Source: CAIZGX01 sp044239865 (GTDB lineage Bacteria > Bacteroidota > Bacteroidia > Flavobacteriales_D > Sanyastnellaceae). Taken from it: a DNA stretch of 64,000 nucleotides. Below the pieces are notes generated by a model. It was not told the origin of the DNA. It made no database searches and was given only the letters and a program-made list of their open reading frames with translations. A program made the position numbers and the translations under genes. The stretch lies in NCBI GenBank assembly GCA_044239865.1, contig JBIIAO010000001.1, forward strand, positions 496,001-560,000, in the 5' to 3' direction. Position 1 is the first letter of the stretch, and the number at the start of each line of letters is the position of its first letter. Shown one piece after another: positions 54,776-64,000 of the stretch.

Positions 54776-56344
54776 ATGAGAATGGCCAAAACAAAGAAAG
54801 AAGTAAAAGAGAAAGCAATAGAAGTTACCCTGTGGGATGCTGCGAATAAATTACGCGGTAGTGTTGAGCCAGCAGAATACAAACACGTGGTGTTGAGTTT
54901 GATTTTCTTGAAGTTCGCAAGTGATAAGTTTGAAGAGCAACGCAACAAGCTCATTGCTGAGGGAAAGGAGAAGTACACCGAGAAGCCGGAGTTCTATAAC
55001 ATGAACAACGTATTCTTCCTGGAAGAAAATAGCCGTTGGAATTATATCATCAAAAAGGCCAAGCAGTCCGACATTGCTTTGGTCATTGACACCGCCTTAC
55101 ACACCATTGAGAAGAACAACAAGGCATTGCGTGGTGCATTGCCCGATAATTACTTTTCCAGATTGGGATTGGATGTCACCAAGCTGGCTTCGTTGCTCGA
55201 TACCATTAACGACATTGATACCACCAAGGATCCGCAGAGTGATTTGGTAGGACGTGTCTATGAATACTTCCTTTCAAAGTTTGCGTTAGCGGAAGGAAAA
55301 GGGAAGGGCGAATTCTATACGCCAAAGAGTATTGTTAATCTCATGGCCGAATTGATAGAGCCGTACAAGGGCATTATCTATGACCCGGCCTGTGGTTCTG
55401 GGGGAATGTTTGTTCAATCCATTAAATTCATTGAAGCGCACAACGGGAACAAGAAAGAGATTTCCATATACGGACAGGAATATACCAACACCACCTACAA
55501 GCTAGCGAAGATGAATTTGGCCATCCGTGGAATCAACGGGAATTTGGGAGAGAAAGCTGCGGATACTTTTTTAGACGATCAGCACAAAGACTTGAAGGCC
55601 GATTTCATCATGGCCAATCCACCTTTCAATCAAAAAGATTGGCGCGGAGAGAATGAGTTAATTGATGACCCTCGTTGGAGAGGCTATGACGCACCACCCA
55701 AGAGCAACGCCAATTACGGCTGGATCTTGAATATGGTCAGCAAGCTGAGTGAAAACGGAATGGCGGGATTCATCTTGGCTAATGGGGCATTGAGTGGCGG
55801 AGGTGAGGAATACAAAATCCGCAGAAAGCTCATTGATAATAATTTGGTGGAAGCCATTTTGGTTTTGCCTCGAAATTTATTTTACACCACTGATATTAGT
55901 GTTACGTTGTGGATCATCAATAAGAATAAGAAGGCCCAGAAGAAAACAGTGGGCGTTAAGAACAGACAGTTCCGAGATCGAGTTAAAGAAATTCTATTCA
56001 TGGATTTAAGGCAGTTGGGAGAACCATTTGAAAAGAAGTTTACTCAATTCTCTGAAGAAGACATTTTAAAAGTTGCGAATACCTATCACCAGTGGCAGAC
56101 GAACGAAATTGAGAATATACCTGAGTTTAGCTACTCAGCCAGTTATGATGAAATAGTCAAAAAAGATTTTTCACTTGTTCCCAGCAAATACATTGAGTTT
56201 GTCAATCGAGATGAGAACATTGATTTCGATGAAAAAATGAACGTCTTGAAGGCGGAGTTTGCCAAATTACTGAAGGCAGAAGAAGAGAGTAAAAAAGATC
56301 TGTTGAACGTGTTTAAAGAGCTGGGGTATGAAATCAAATTATAG
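54776..56344 (+). CDS. hsdM: Type I restriction-modification methyltransferase subunit
   Basis: 522 residues: N-terminal helical HsdM domain (VTLWDAANKLRGSVEPAEYK) and an N6-adenine methyltransferase with PACGSGGMF (SAM-binding motif I, about 203-211) and NPPF (catalytic motif IV, about 280). It transfers a methyl group from SAM to adenine at the site chosen by HsdS. Start at 54776 or six nt later (MAKTKKE). The stop overlaps hsdS by 17 nt, as in translationally coupled RM operons. Codon usage is richer in GC-ending codons than the island genes. Confidence 0.97.
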   Translation: MRMAKTKKEVKEKAIEVTLWDAANKLRGSVEPAEYKHVVLSLIFLKFASDKFEEQRNKLIAEGKEKYTEKPEFYNMNNVFFLEENSRWNYIIKKAKQSDIALVIDTALHTIEKNNKALRGALPDNYFSRLGLDVTKLASLLDTINDIDTTKDPQSDLVGRVYEYFLSKFALAEGKGKGEFYTPKSIVNLMAELIEPYKGIIYDPACGSGGMFVQSIKFIEAHNGNKKEISIYGQEYTNTTYKLAKMNLAIRGINGNLGEKAADTFLDDQHKDLKADFIMANPPFNQKDWRGENELIDDPRWRGYDAPPKSNANYGWILNMVSKLSENGMAGFILANGALSGGGEEYKIRRKLIDNNLVEAILVLPRNLFYTTDISVTLWIINKNKKAQKKTVGVKNRQFRDRVKEILFMDLRQLGEPFEKKFTQFSEEDILKVANTYHQWQTNEIENIPEFSYSASYDEIVKKDFSLVPSKYIEFVNRDENIDFDEKMNVLKAEFAKLLKAEEESKKDLLNVFKELGYEIKL

Positions 56345-57488
56345 AACCCTGGGACAATATATCAGACTTTTTGACAATCGTAATTCTGCGCTTGAAGATT
56401 TGCCGCTGATGGGATTAAGTGTTTCCAAAGAATTCTTTCCAACAATTGCAAATCTTGTTGGAACAGACATGAGAACCTACAAAATTGTTCATAGAAATCA
56501 ATTCACTTATATTGCCGATACGTCAAGGCGTGGAGATAAAATTGCTATAGCATTAAATGATCGATTCGATAAAATGCTCGTATCACAAGCGTACACGCCC
56601 TTTGAAGTAATTGACTGTAACGAGCTTGATCCTGAATATTTGATGATGTGGTTTCGAAGACCGGAGTTTGATCGCTATGCTCGTTTTAAAAGTCACGGAA
56701 GCGCAAGGGAAATTTTTGATTGGGAGGAAATGTGTAATGTGTTGCTCCCCATCCCCCATATTAACAAGCAACGGGAAATAGTAAAGGAATACAACGCCAT
56801 TCAAAATCGCATTGCGTTGAATGAGCAAATGATCAAGAAGTTGGAAGAAACCGCTCAGGCGATTTATCGGGAGTGGTTTGTTGAGGGGATTGATAAGGAG
56901 AATTTGCCTAAGGGGTGGAGACTTTCAAAGATTGGAAATGAAGTTGAAACGTTAGGAGGAGGTACGCCCTTAACTGAAGTTAGTGATTATTGGGAAGATG
57001 GTAATATCATATGGTATTCGCCTACAGATATAACTCAAAACAATTCAATATATATTTCAGATTCGGCTACTAAAATTACTGCAATGGGGTTGAGTAAAAG
57101 TTCTGCTAAATTAATCCCTTCAAATTCTTTGATGATGACAAGCAGAGCAACCGTAGGAAAGTTAGCTATCAATATTGAAGAAGCAACAACAAATCAAGGT
57201 TTTATTACTATGATTCCCTCGGATGAGTTGAGTGTATATTATCTCTATTGTTGGACAAATACTCAACTTGAGGAAATAATCAGTTTAGCATCAGGAAGTA
57301 CTTTTTTAGAAATAAGTAAATCAGATTTTAGAAGATTAAACATTGTTATACCCGAAAAAATAATCAATAAAAAGTTTAATTTGACAGTCAAACCAATTTT
57401 TGATTTGATAAAGAGTAAAACACAAGAAGGCCAAAAGCTAAAAGAACTAAGAGTATTGTTGCTTTCTAGGTTGGCGACGGTGAATTAA
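56328..57488 (+). CDS. hsdS: Type I restriction-modification specificity subunit
   Basis: 386 residues with two target-recognition domains. The first (about 1-145) is closed by a conserved helix ending IYREWFVEG (about 185). The second begins WRLSKIGNEVETLGGGTPL and ends in the helix GQKLKELRVLLLSRL. Each half reads one part of a bipartite DNA site. The first half starts directly in the TRD, the common compact layout. Followed after 12 nt by the Shedu-like gene. Confidence 0.95.
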   Translation: MKSNYRTLGQYIRLFDNRNSALEDLPLMGLSVSKEFFPTIANLVGTDMRTYKIVHRNQFTYIADTSRRGDKIAIALNDRFDKMLVSQAYTPFEVIDCNELDPEYLMMWFRRPEFDRYARFKSHGSAREIFDWEEMCNVLLPIPHINKQREIVKEYNAIQNRIALNEQMIKKLEETAQAIYREWFVEGIDKENLPKGWRLSKIGNEVETLGGGTPLTEVSDYWEDGNIIWYSPTDITQNNSIYISDSATKITAMGLSKSSAKLIPSNSLMMTSRATVGKLAINIEEATTNQGFITMIPSDELSVYYLYCWTNTQLEEIISLASGSTFLEISKSDFRRLNIVIPEKIINKKFNLTVKPIFDLIKSKTQEGQKLKELRVLLLSRLATVN

Positions 57489-57500
57489 TTTATTAAGGAA

Positions 57501-58622
57501 ATGATAAAAACAAGCAAGCTAAAACCGACAGAAGAGGAAATTATTATTTCATCAAAACCAAATAGACTCTATTCGCATGAGTTTGAAGCAGGTCGATTTT
57601 TTCAAGTAGTTCACGAAGATGGGGATGGCGCTACTATCCAGTTTGCTCCAAAAACTATGTTGAAGATTGTTTATTTGAAAGAACAAGACGATATAGAAGG
57701 GTTTGAAATTATTAAACTAGTTAATGAATCCGAGAAAGAACGGGTGAAATTGAGTAAATTCAATTTGGCTCAACTCAAAGAATTTTTACGATTTATTAAT
57801 GAAATTGATTTAAAAGGTATTACATCAAGACGATTGAAAATATTTGAAGACCAAGAATTAGATTCAGAGAGTGTTCGCTCGATCAAAACGTTATTGTCAA
57901 AAGATGGAGGATCAGAAATAGTTGAAACTTTAATTAATGAAGGCTTCATTTCTTCAAAAGACATAGTAAATACATCCTTCAGAAGGAGAGGACTACAATA
58001 CTTTAAAAATCTCAAAGACGATCTGAATTATTGGAAGACTTATGCCGCAGAAAACAATATAAGTTCGCATAGTGAAGAAAAGGTTTGGCAATTTTTCTTT
58101 GAAAAGAATGAATGGATTTTGGGTTATGGTCTTGATTATCGGTTTCAGCAAGTTTTACAACGAGAAGTTCATTTGTCCGACCAAGAACTAGATGGTTCAA
58201 ATACCGTTATTGGAGATTATTTGCTAGGCGATAAGTTTTTTACAACATTTATAGAAATAAAAAAACCTTCGACTTCACTTTTTGGAAAAGAGCGAAACCG
58301 CTCAAACTCATGGCGACTCTCGAATCATTTGATTGATAGCGTTTCACAAATTTTAGAACACAAGGCTTCGGGATTAATTCGTTTTGATAAGCAGCAATTC
58401 GTGGGCGGTGAACCATTAGATCAGAGTGCTTATGATTCAAAAGTAATTCTCATCATTGGAGATTGGAATGAATTAGAAAGTTCGGAAAGTAGCTTGGAAA
58501 AGCAGATAAAAAAGAAAACTTTTGAGCTATTCAGAAGGGATAGTAGAAATATTGAAATTCTAACATTTGATGAACTTTATGAACGCGCGTGTTATATTGT
58601 TGGAAGCAATGAGGTCATTTAA
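57501..58622 (+). CDS. Shedu-like (SduA/DUF4263) nuclease
   Basis: 373 residues. The C-terminal half is a DUF4263/Shedu PD-(D/E)XK nuclease: SEEKVWQFFFEKNEWILGYG (about 191-210), IGDYLL (Asp239) and FIEIKKPST (E252-x-K254), with SQILEHK after. Single-protein Shedu defence uses this core with an N-terminal sensing region; residues 1-180 here are an unclassified sensor-like domain. It lies 12 nt after hsdS and may be co-expressed with the RM system, so it is probably a cargo defence gene. Active-site residues look intact. Confidence 0.82.
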   Translation: MIKTSKLKPTEEEIIISSKPNRLYSHEFEAGRFFQVVHEDGDGATIQFAPKTMLKIVYLKEQDDIEGFEIIKLVNESEKERVKLSKFNLAQLKEFLRFINEIDLKGITSRRLKIFEDQELDSESVRSIKTLLSKDGGSEIVETLINEGFISSKDIVNTSFRRRGLQYFKNLKDDLNYWKTYAAENNISSHSEEKVWQFFFEKNEWILGYGLDYRFQQVLQREVHLSDQELDGSNTVIGDYLLGDKFFTTFIEIKKPSTSLFGKERNRSNSWRLSNHLIDSVSQILEHKASGLIRFDKQQFVGGEPLDQSAYDSKVILIIGDWNELESSESSLEKQIKKKTFELFRRDSRNIEILTFDELYERACYIVGSNEVI

Positions 58623-58775
58623 AAAAAAACAATTTGGATAAGTGTAAATAAACTAAATTGAGGAGCGTCGAAATTACAATTTGTTATAGTAACCAAGTTG
58701 GTAATCAAGTTCAAGTTTTGTAAAAGAGATTTTTGTTAGATTATACAATACTTTAAAGCTAAAAAAGAAACCGAA

Positions 58776-59075
58776 ATGAACAGCGATATCATCATATACC
58801 AAAACCAAGAAGGCAACATAAAGATTGATGTTCGGCTGGAAGAAGACACAGTTTGGTTTACACAAGCTCAATTGTGCCATTTGTTTCAGAAGTCGAAAGC
58901 TACCATCAGTGAGCATATTAAAAATGTTTATGAGGAAAATGAGCTTGATGAGGTAAGCACAATGAAGAAATTCGGAATTTCCGAATTTCAACAGAAGGCC
59001 CTATTTTACTACAATCTTGACGGGATTATCTCGCAGAACCCTGCTGAACGATTGAAGCGAATTGTTGGTGCATGA
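58776..59075 (+). pseudogene. Truncated RhuM-family protein
   Basis: 99 codons corresponding only to the N-terminal part of RhuM (INVYQ-type start as IIIYQNQEGNIKIDVRLEEDT, then VWFTQAQLCHLFQKSKATISEHIKN, a winged-helix). Full-length members are about 330 residues. The frame changes to NPAERLKRIVGA and stops 5 nt before the AbiE operator, so the insertion of the AbiE cassette probably cut the gene. RhuM genes commonly sit between hsdS and hsdR. Remaining function doubtful. Confidence 0.75.
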
Positions 59076-59080
59076 TGGAA

Positions 59081-59110
59081 TGTCAAGTTTTTCGCTCAAT
59101 AAACTTGACA
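59081..59110. promoter_or_regulatory. AbiE operator 1
   Basis: TGTCAAGTTT and AAACTTGACA separated by 10 nt. Same arms as the orphan site at 36434. Lies 70 bp before the AbiEi gene. AbiEi-family antitoxins are known to bind inverted repeats in their own promoter, so this is a likely autoregulatory site. Confidence 0.75.
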
Positions 59111-59119
59111 ACTCTGAAA

Positions 59120-59149
59120 TGTCCAGTTTTTTTACTAATAAACTGGACA
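59120..59149. promoter_or_regulatory. AbiE operator 2
   Basis: TGTCCAGTTT and AAACTGGACA with a 10-nt spacer, 39 bp centre to centre from operator 1. It differs from operator 1 by a compensated pair (A/T to C/G), so the arms evolve together. Two sites suggest cooperative binding by AbiEi. Confidence 0.75.
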
Positions 59150-59180
59150 AATCAATTATCTTTGATTCATACGTTTAATC

Positions 59181-59906
59181 ATGAAAATCACTGAATACAT
59201 AGCGTTAACGACGGACAGATTGCCCAAAGGCTATGTATTCACCTATGCCGACTTTACCACCGAGGTGAGTCAAAAGCAAGCAGTCATAAAAGCATTAAAC
59301 CGTATGGTGGCTTCAGGCAAAATTGCCAAACTAGCTAAAGGCAAATACTACAAACCCGAAAACACCCCTTTTGGAAACCTTCAACCCAATCAAGCGCAAG
59401 TAGTAAAAGATCTCTTGGAAGACAATGGTAAAATTACGGGCTATCTCACAGGTTATAGCATTTACAATCAGTTGAGCTTAACCACACAAGTAAGCAATAC
59501 CATTCAAATTGGAAAAAATCAAGTGCGCCCAAGTTTTAAAAGAGAGCGTTACACCATTGCGTTCATCAATCAGAAAAACACAATTACAAAAGAGAACATC
59601 CCTCTGTTGCAGTTACTGGATGCTATGCGTTACATCAAAAAAATACCTGATGCCAGTGTAGCATCATCTTGCAAGCGATTTTTGGCCATTATCAAAAACT
59701 ATTCAGACAAAGAGATCAATACCCTCGTTCGGTTGGCTTTAAAATATCCTCCAGCAACAAGGGCTTTATTAGGTGCTTTACTTGAGAAATTACAAAAAGG
59801 TAACAACACGGAGACACTTTTCAAGTCATTGAACCCCATTACAAAGTACAAGCTAACAGGTGCCTCAAAAGCTTTATCCACCGCTGAAAACTGGAATATC
59901 GTATGA
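59181..59906 (+). CDS. AbiEi-type antitoxin (DUF6088)
   Basis: 241 residues with an N-terminal winged helix (FTYADFTTEVSQKQAVIKALNRMVASGKIAKLAKGKYYKP, about 20-60) followed by the DUF6088 domain, including YLTGYSIYNQLSLTTQVSN. In type IV toxin-antitoxin systems the AbiEi protein represses its operon and counters AbiEii indirectly. Two inverted-repeat operators precede it. It overlaps the AbiEii gene by 4 nt, giving coupled translation. Confidence 0.88.
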   Translation: MKITEYIALTTDRLPKGYVFTYADFTTEVSQKQAVIKALNRMVASGKIAKLAKGKYYKPENTPFGNLQPNQAQVVKDLLEDNGKITGYLTGYSIYNQLSLTTQVSNTIQIGKNQVRPSFKRERYTIAFINQKNTITKENIPLLQLLDAMRYIKKIPDASVASSCKRFLAIIKNYSDKEINTLVRLALKYPPATRALLGALLEKLQKGNNTETLFKSLNPITKYKLTGASKALSTAENWNIV

Positions 59907-60847
59907 ATCTACATCATGACTTAAAGTTGTTCTCTAACACGCTGCGGGCTGCTTCACAGCACTTGGATATTAACTTGGAATTTGTAGAAAAAGATTATTG
60001 GATAACATTGGTGTTAAGTCGTTTGGCAAATAGCAAATATGTGAACGAGTCAGTTTTCAAAGGAGGCACTTCACTATCAAAAGGATATAATCTGATAGAA
60101 CGATTTTCTGAAGATGTCGATATTGCTGTCATCAACAACAATGAGAAAACGGGCAATGAAATTAAAAACATCATCCGTACAATTGAAAAGGAAATCACAT
60201 CCGATTTAATAGAATTACAAATTGACGGAGTAACTAGTAAAGGATCGAGATTCAGAAAATCTGTTTTTGAATACGTAACAACGAAAAAAGGCAACGCTAG
60301 TAATAAGCTCATTGTTGAAATAAATTCATTTGCAAATCCATTTCCTTTTCAAAAACTTACCATTCAAAGTATGGTCTTTGATTTTTTAATGCAGACGGGA
60401 AATGAAAAATATATCGAGCAATACGGTCTCCAGTCATTTCAAGTGAACGTATTGAGCAAAGAGCGAACGCTATTGGAAAAGATGGTTTCGCTAATCAGAT
60501 TTTCATTTGAAAAAAGTACTGTTGAAAGTATATCTGAAAAGATAAGACACTTTTACGACTTGTATTATTTGATGAAAAATCCAGAGTGCATTGCTTTTGT
60601 TGCTGCAGATTCTTTTAAAGGGCAGTTCGATGCAATTTTACAACATGATAGAGAAATGTTTGAAGAGCCAAAAGATTGGCAAAGCAAAACAGTTTCAGAA
60701 TCTCCATTAGTAAATGACTTTGACGATCTTTGGCAGCAAATTAAAGAAAAATATCAAACAGAACTTTCGGCATTGGCATACAGATCAATACCTAATGAAA
60801 AAGATGTAGCAGAATGTTTTGAAGATTTAATTAACCGAATTAAATGA
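59903..60847 (+). CDS. AbiEii-type nucleotidyltransferase toxin
   Basis: 314 residues with the nucleotidyltransferase core FKGGTSLSKGY (about 52-62) and ERFSEDVDIAV (about 66-76), the GGTSLxK and EDxD pattern that binds NTP and metals. AbiEii toxins modify RNA and halt growth when the antitoxin is short. The motif looks intact. The gene overlaps hsdR by 4 nt, so the toxin-antitoxin cassette is read through into the RM operon. Confidence 0.9.
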   Translation: MNLHHDLKLFSNTLRAASQHLDINLEFVEKDYWITLVLSRLANSKYVNESVFKGGTSLSKGYNLIERFSEDVDIAVINNNEKTGNEIKNIIRTIEKEITSDLIELQIDGVTSKGSRFRKSVFEYVTTKKGNASNKLIVEINSFANPFPFQKLTIQSMVFDFLMQTGNEKYIEQYGLQSFQVNVLSKERTLLEKMVSLIRFSFEKSTVESISEKIRHFYDLYYLMKNPECIAFVAADSFKGQFDAILQHDREMFEEPKDWQSKTVSESPLVNDFDDLWQQIKEKYQTELSALAYRSIPNEKDVAECFEDLINRIK

Positions 60848-63800
60848 AATTCACCGAAGGGAAATTAGAACAGGCGTTTGCAGACTTGCTCGAGTTACAA
60901 GGCTACCGTCATGTGCTGGGCAATACCATTGTCAGGCAGCCAGATGCTGTGCTGTTGGAAGATGATCTTCGAAGTTTCCTTTTAACACGCTATTCCGACC
61001 AAGGTGTTTCCGACAGCGAAGTCAATTCCATAATCCTTCAACTCAAGTCACTACCGTCTTCAGATCTTTATGAAAGCAACAAGTCTTTCATGCGTATGCT
61101 GTCAGACGGTTTTATTCTGCGCAGAGAAGACCGATCACAAAAGGATGTCTTCATTCAATTAATAGATTTTACAGGATTAGATGCGCAAAGGTTATTGGAA
61201 CCGGAGTCGCTCATTACAGTTCTTGGTGAATTGAATGGAACGTACGGAAACGATAAAAACAATTACAAGTTCGTAACACAACTAGAGATTCAAGGCGACG
61301 AGAAAAGAATTCCAGATGGAATATTATACGTCAACGGTCTTCCACTCGTGGTCTTTGAATTTAAAAGTGCCATTCGTGAAGACGCTACTACACACGACGC
61401 TTTCAAGCAACTAACCATTCGATACAGACGAGATATTCCCGAACTTTTTAAATACAACGCCTTCTGTGTCATTAGCGATGGGGTGAACAACAAGGCAGGA
61501 TCTTTCTTTGCACCCTACGATTTTTATTACGGCTGGAGAAGAGTAGCGGGAACTACAAGTGAAGTTGATGGTATCGATAGCATGTTCACGCTGGTGCAAG
61601 GCATGTTCGAACGAAATAGATTACGCGACATTATTCGCAATTTTATTTTCGTCCCGGACAATGGAAAGAAAGAAGAAAAAATTGTTTGTCGCTATCCGCA
61701 ATATTATGCCGCACGGGCATTGTACGAAAATGTAAAACTGGCTCAACGCCCGAATGGAGATGGAAAAGGTGGAACCTATTTTGGTGCCACGGGTTGCGGA
61801 AAGAGTTATACAATGCTTTACCTCACCAGACTTTTAATGCGTGGAGAGCATTTTGAAAACCCAACCATTGTATTAATCACAGACCGTTCAGATCTCGATG
61901 AGCAATTGTCTGGACAATTTGTAAATGCCAAGAATTTCATTGGTGACAATCAAATTGAAAGCGTTGAGAGTCGTGCCGATCTGAGAGATAAATTACGAGG
62001 AAGACAAAGCGGAGGAGTATTCTTAACTACCATTCATAAGTTTACAGAAGATGCCAAATTGCTAAGCGATCGGAAAAACATTATTTGTATTTCCGATGAG
62101 GCACACCGCAGTCAAGTGAATTTAGATCAGAAAGTGAAGATAACCGAGAAGGGCGTAACCAAGACTTTTGGTTTCGCCAAGTATCTTCATGATTCTTTGC
62201 CTAACGCGGTGTATGTAGGATTTACGGGAACACCCATTGATGCTACATTAGACGTCTTTGGTCCTGTTGTAGACTCCTACACTATGACAGAATCCGTAGC
62301 CGATGAAATTACGGTGCGCATCGTTTACGAGGGAAGAGCTGCTAAGGTGGCACTTGAGAACAGTGAATTGCAGCGCATAGAAAAGTATTATCAAGAAGTG
62401 GCCGAGTTAGGAGCAAGTGAGTATCAGATAGAAAAGAGCAAGCAAGAATCGGCAAACATGTACGCCATTTTAGGAGACCCTAAAAGACTTCAAGCAGTTG
62501 CGGAAGATTTTATTGGGCATTATGAAAACCGTATATCAGAAGGATCGACAGTGCATGGAAAGGCTATGTTTGTGAGCAGTTCAAGGGAGATAGCATTTGC
62601 ATTGTACCAGAACATCATTGCTTTGCGTCCGCAATGGGCAGTGCCTATGGAGGCAGAGGAAGGTGCGGTGCTAACTGAAAAAGAGAAGAAGGAAATAAAA
62701 CCCATGGAGCGAGTGAAAATGGTTATGACTCGCAATCAAGATGATCCGCAGGAGATGTATGAAATGCTCGGGACAAAAGAATATCGTAAGGAGTTAGATC
62801 GTCAGTTTAAAAATGAAAAATCCAATTTTAAAATCGCTATTGTTGTAGACATGTGGCTAACAGGATTTGATGTTCCTTTCTTGGATTCCATGTATATAGA
62901 CAAACCCATTCAGCAGCACAATTTAATTCAAACCATCTCGCGGGTAAATAGAAAATATGAGGGGAAAGAGAAGGGGCTTGTGGTAGATTACATTGGTATA
63001 AAGAATTACATGAATATGGCATTGGCCAAATACGGAAAAGGAGACGCCTCCAATTTCGAGGACATTGCGCAATCAATAATTGTAGTTAGAAATCATCTGG
63101 ACTTATTGGCCAAGTTGTTCGTGAAGTTCAATAGCGATCGTTACTTCAACGGAACACCATTGGAGCAATTGCAAAAGTTGAATGAAGCAGCGGAGTATGT
63201 GCAGCAGACCAAAGAAGTGGAGGTTCGATTCATGGGATTGGTGCAACGTTTAAAGGCTGCTTATGACATTTGTGCGGGTAGCGAACAGTTAACCAAAGAG
63301 GAAAGAGATTGGTCGCATTTTTATTATGCAGTGCGTTCCATCGTTTTCAAATTGACTAAAGGAAATGCGCCAGACACAGCGCAAATGAATGCCCGAGTTC
63401 GAGAGATGATAAAAGACGCCTTGCAGAGTGAAGGGGTCTCGGAGATTTTTAAGATAGGCGAGGGGAATGGAAAAGAGCAGGATATTTTCGATCCTGATTA
63501 TTTAGATCGCATAAGCAAAATAAAACTTCCGAATACCAAAATTAAATTACTTCAGCAGTTGTTGTCGAAGGTTATTGGCGAGCTTCGAAAAGTTAATCGG
63601 GTAAGAGGAATAGATTTTTCAAAGAAGATGGAAGCCATTGTAGAGCGTTATAATAATCGCGAAAGCAATGATGTGATGAGAAGTGAGATCTTTGAGGAAA
63701 TGGCCGAGGCATTAACCAATTTAATTTGGGATGTGCATAAGGAGTTTAGCGCCGGCGAACTCTTGGGAATTGGCTTTGAAGAAAAAGCATTTTTCGACAT

Positions 63801-64000
63801 CTTAATGCAGTTGTGTGTGAAGTATGACTTCCGCTATCCAGAAGATAAGATGATAGAATTAGCCAAAGCTGTGAAGGATTTGGTAGATGGACAAGCCAAG
63901 TTCCCTGACTGGAATAAACGTGACGATATTAAGTCAGCACTCAAAGTTGGACTTATCCTTTTGCTAGATGAGTTCGGATACCCGCCAGTTGAACGCGACG
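60844..64000 (+). CDS. hsdR: Type I restriction enzyme R subunit, 3' end outside window
   Basis: 1052 codons to the window edge without a stop. It begins MKFTEGKLEQAFADLLELQG. The nuclease domain has IPDGILYVNGLPLVVFEFKS (about 157-176, PD-(D/E)XK). The translocase has FGATGCGKSYTM (Walker A, about 313), TDRSDLDEQL, ISDEAHRSQ (DEAH, about 416), VGFTGTP and TISRVNRKYEGKEKG. Usual HsdR proteins are about 1000-1080 residues, so little is missing. It restricts unmethylated DNA after ATP-driven translocation with HsdM and HsdS. The ATG overlaps the AbiEii stop by ATGA. No frameshift was seen. Confidence 0.96.
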   Translation, partial: MKFTEGKLEQAFADLLELQGYRHVLGNTIVRQPDAVLLEDDLRSFLLTRYSDQGVSDSEVNSIILQLKSLPSSDLYESNKSFMRMLSDGFILRREDRSQKDVFIQLIDFTGLDAQRLLEPESLITVLGELNGTYGNDKNNYKFVTQLEIQGDEKRIPDGILYVNGLPLVVFEFKSAIREDATTHDAFKQLTIRYRRDIPELFKYNAFCVISDGVNNKAGSFFAPYDFYYGWRRVAGTTSEVDGIDSMFTLVQGMFERNRLRDIIRNFIFVPDNGKKEEKIVCRYPQYYAARALYENVKLAQRPNGDGKGGTYFGATGCGKSYTMLYLTRLLMRGEHFENPTIVLITDRSDLDEQLSGQFVNAKNFIGDNQIESVESRADLRDKLRGRQSGGVFLTTIHKFTEDAKLLSDRKNIICISDEAHRSQVNLDQKVKITEKGVTKTFGFAKYLHDSLPNAVYVGFTGTPIDATLDVFGPVVDSYTMTESVADEITVRIVYEGRAAKVALENSELQRIEKYYQEVAELGASEYQIEKSKQESANMYAILGDPKRLQAVAEDFIGHYENRISEGSTVHGKAMFVSSSREIAFALYQNIIALRPQWAVPMEAEEGAVLTEKEKKEIKPMERVKMVMTRNQDDPQEMYEMLGTKEYRKELDRQFKNEKSNFKIAIVVDMWLTGFDVPFLDSMYIDKPIQQHNLIQTISRVNRKYEGKEKGLVVDYIGIKNYMNMALAKYGKGDASNFEDIAQSIIVVRNHLDLLAKLFVKFNSDRYFNGTPLEQLQKLNEAAEYVQQTKEVEVRFMGLVQRLKAAYDICAGSEQLTKEERDWSHFYYAVRSIVFKLTKGNAPDTAQMNARVREMIKDALQSEGVSEIFKIGEGNGKEQDIFDPDYLDRISKIKLPNTKIKLLQQLLSKVIGELRKVNRVRGIDFSKKMEAIVERYNNRESNDVMRSEIFEEMAEALTNLIWDVHKEFSAGELLGIGFEEKAFFDILMQLCVKYDFRYPEDKMIELAKAVKDLVDGQAKFPDWNKRDDIKSALKVGLILLLDEFGYPPVERD

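Overview
The window looks like a low-GC chromosome segment from the Bacteroidota, most likely Flavobacteriales. The evidence is a SprB-like giant adhesin with a gliding-motility/CHU_C C-terminus, a PorP/SprF protein next to it, T9SS type A sorting tails, FISUMP and MopE-type metal-binding domains, and TAnnTTTG-type promoter boxes. No rRNA, tRNA or CRISPR array was seen. Everything here was read by eye from the sequence; no database search was run.

Layout. (1) 1-14.4 kb: envelope and secreted proteins, namely a truncated secreted protein, a GT87-like membrane glycosyltransferase, a four-gene operon of exported proteins of unknown role, a Fic AMPylase, a rhodanese-like protein, a coiled-coil/EF-hand protein and a TPR protein. 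The intergenic spaces here carry an unusual repeat family made of tiny perfect hairpins joined by constant 4-nt linkers. (2) 14.4-18.2 kb: a small integrative element with tyrosine recombinase, an excisionase-like HTH protein and three small unknown genes. (3) 18.3-36.2 kb: surface and secretion genes, namely an aspartic protease-SUMF1 fusion, a 3389-residue Ig-repeat adhesin with a recent 1.16-kb internal duplication, a PorP/SprF-TPR-trypsin fusion, a SBBP/MopE T9SS cargo protein and a lipoprotein.

(4) 36.2-53.9 kb: an accessory island bounded by an exact 48-bp direct repeat. Leftward it carries two small genes, a WYL regulator, then a retron made of a candidate msr-msd RNA with 12-nt a1/a2 arms, a reverse transcriptase with NAxxH, YADD and VTG motifs, and a HEPN protein as candidate effector. 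Rightward it carries a tight four-gene operon: a protein with two nuclease-like domains, a UPF1-like SF1 helicase, a DEDDh exonuclease joined to the first lobe of a RecQ helicase, and a protein starting with the second RecQ lobe fused to a UvrD-like helicase. I recognise no named defence system with this architecture, so this operon is the best candidate for an undescribed system. The island ends in a broken hsdR remnant.

(5) 53.9-64 kb: a type I restriction-modification locus (hsdM, hsdS, hsdR running off the window end) with cargo between hsdS and hsdR: a Shedu-like nuclease, a truncated rhuM and an AbiEi/AbiEii toxin-antitoxin pair with two matching inverted-repeat operators. A third, orphan copy of that operator lies at 36.4 kb in the island. 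Regions 4 and 5 together form a defence hotspot with several layers of turnover.
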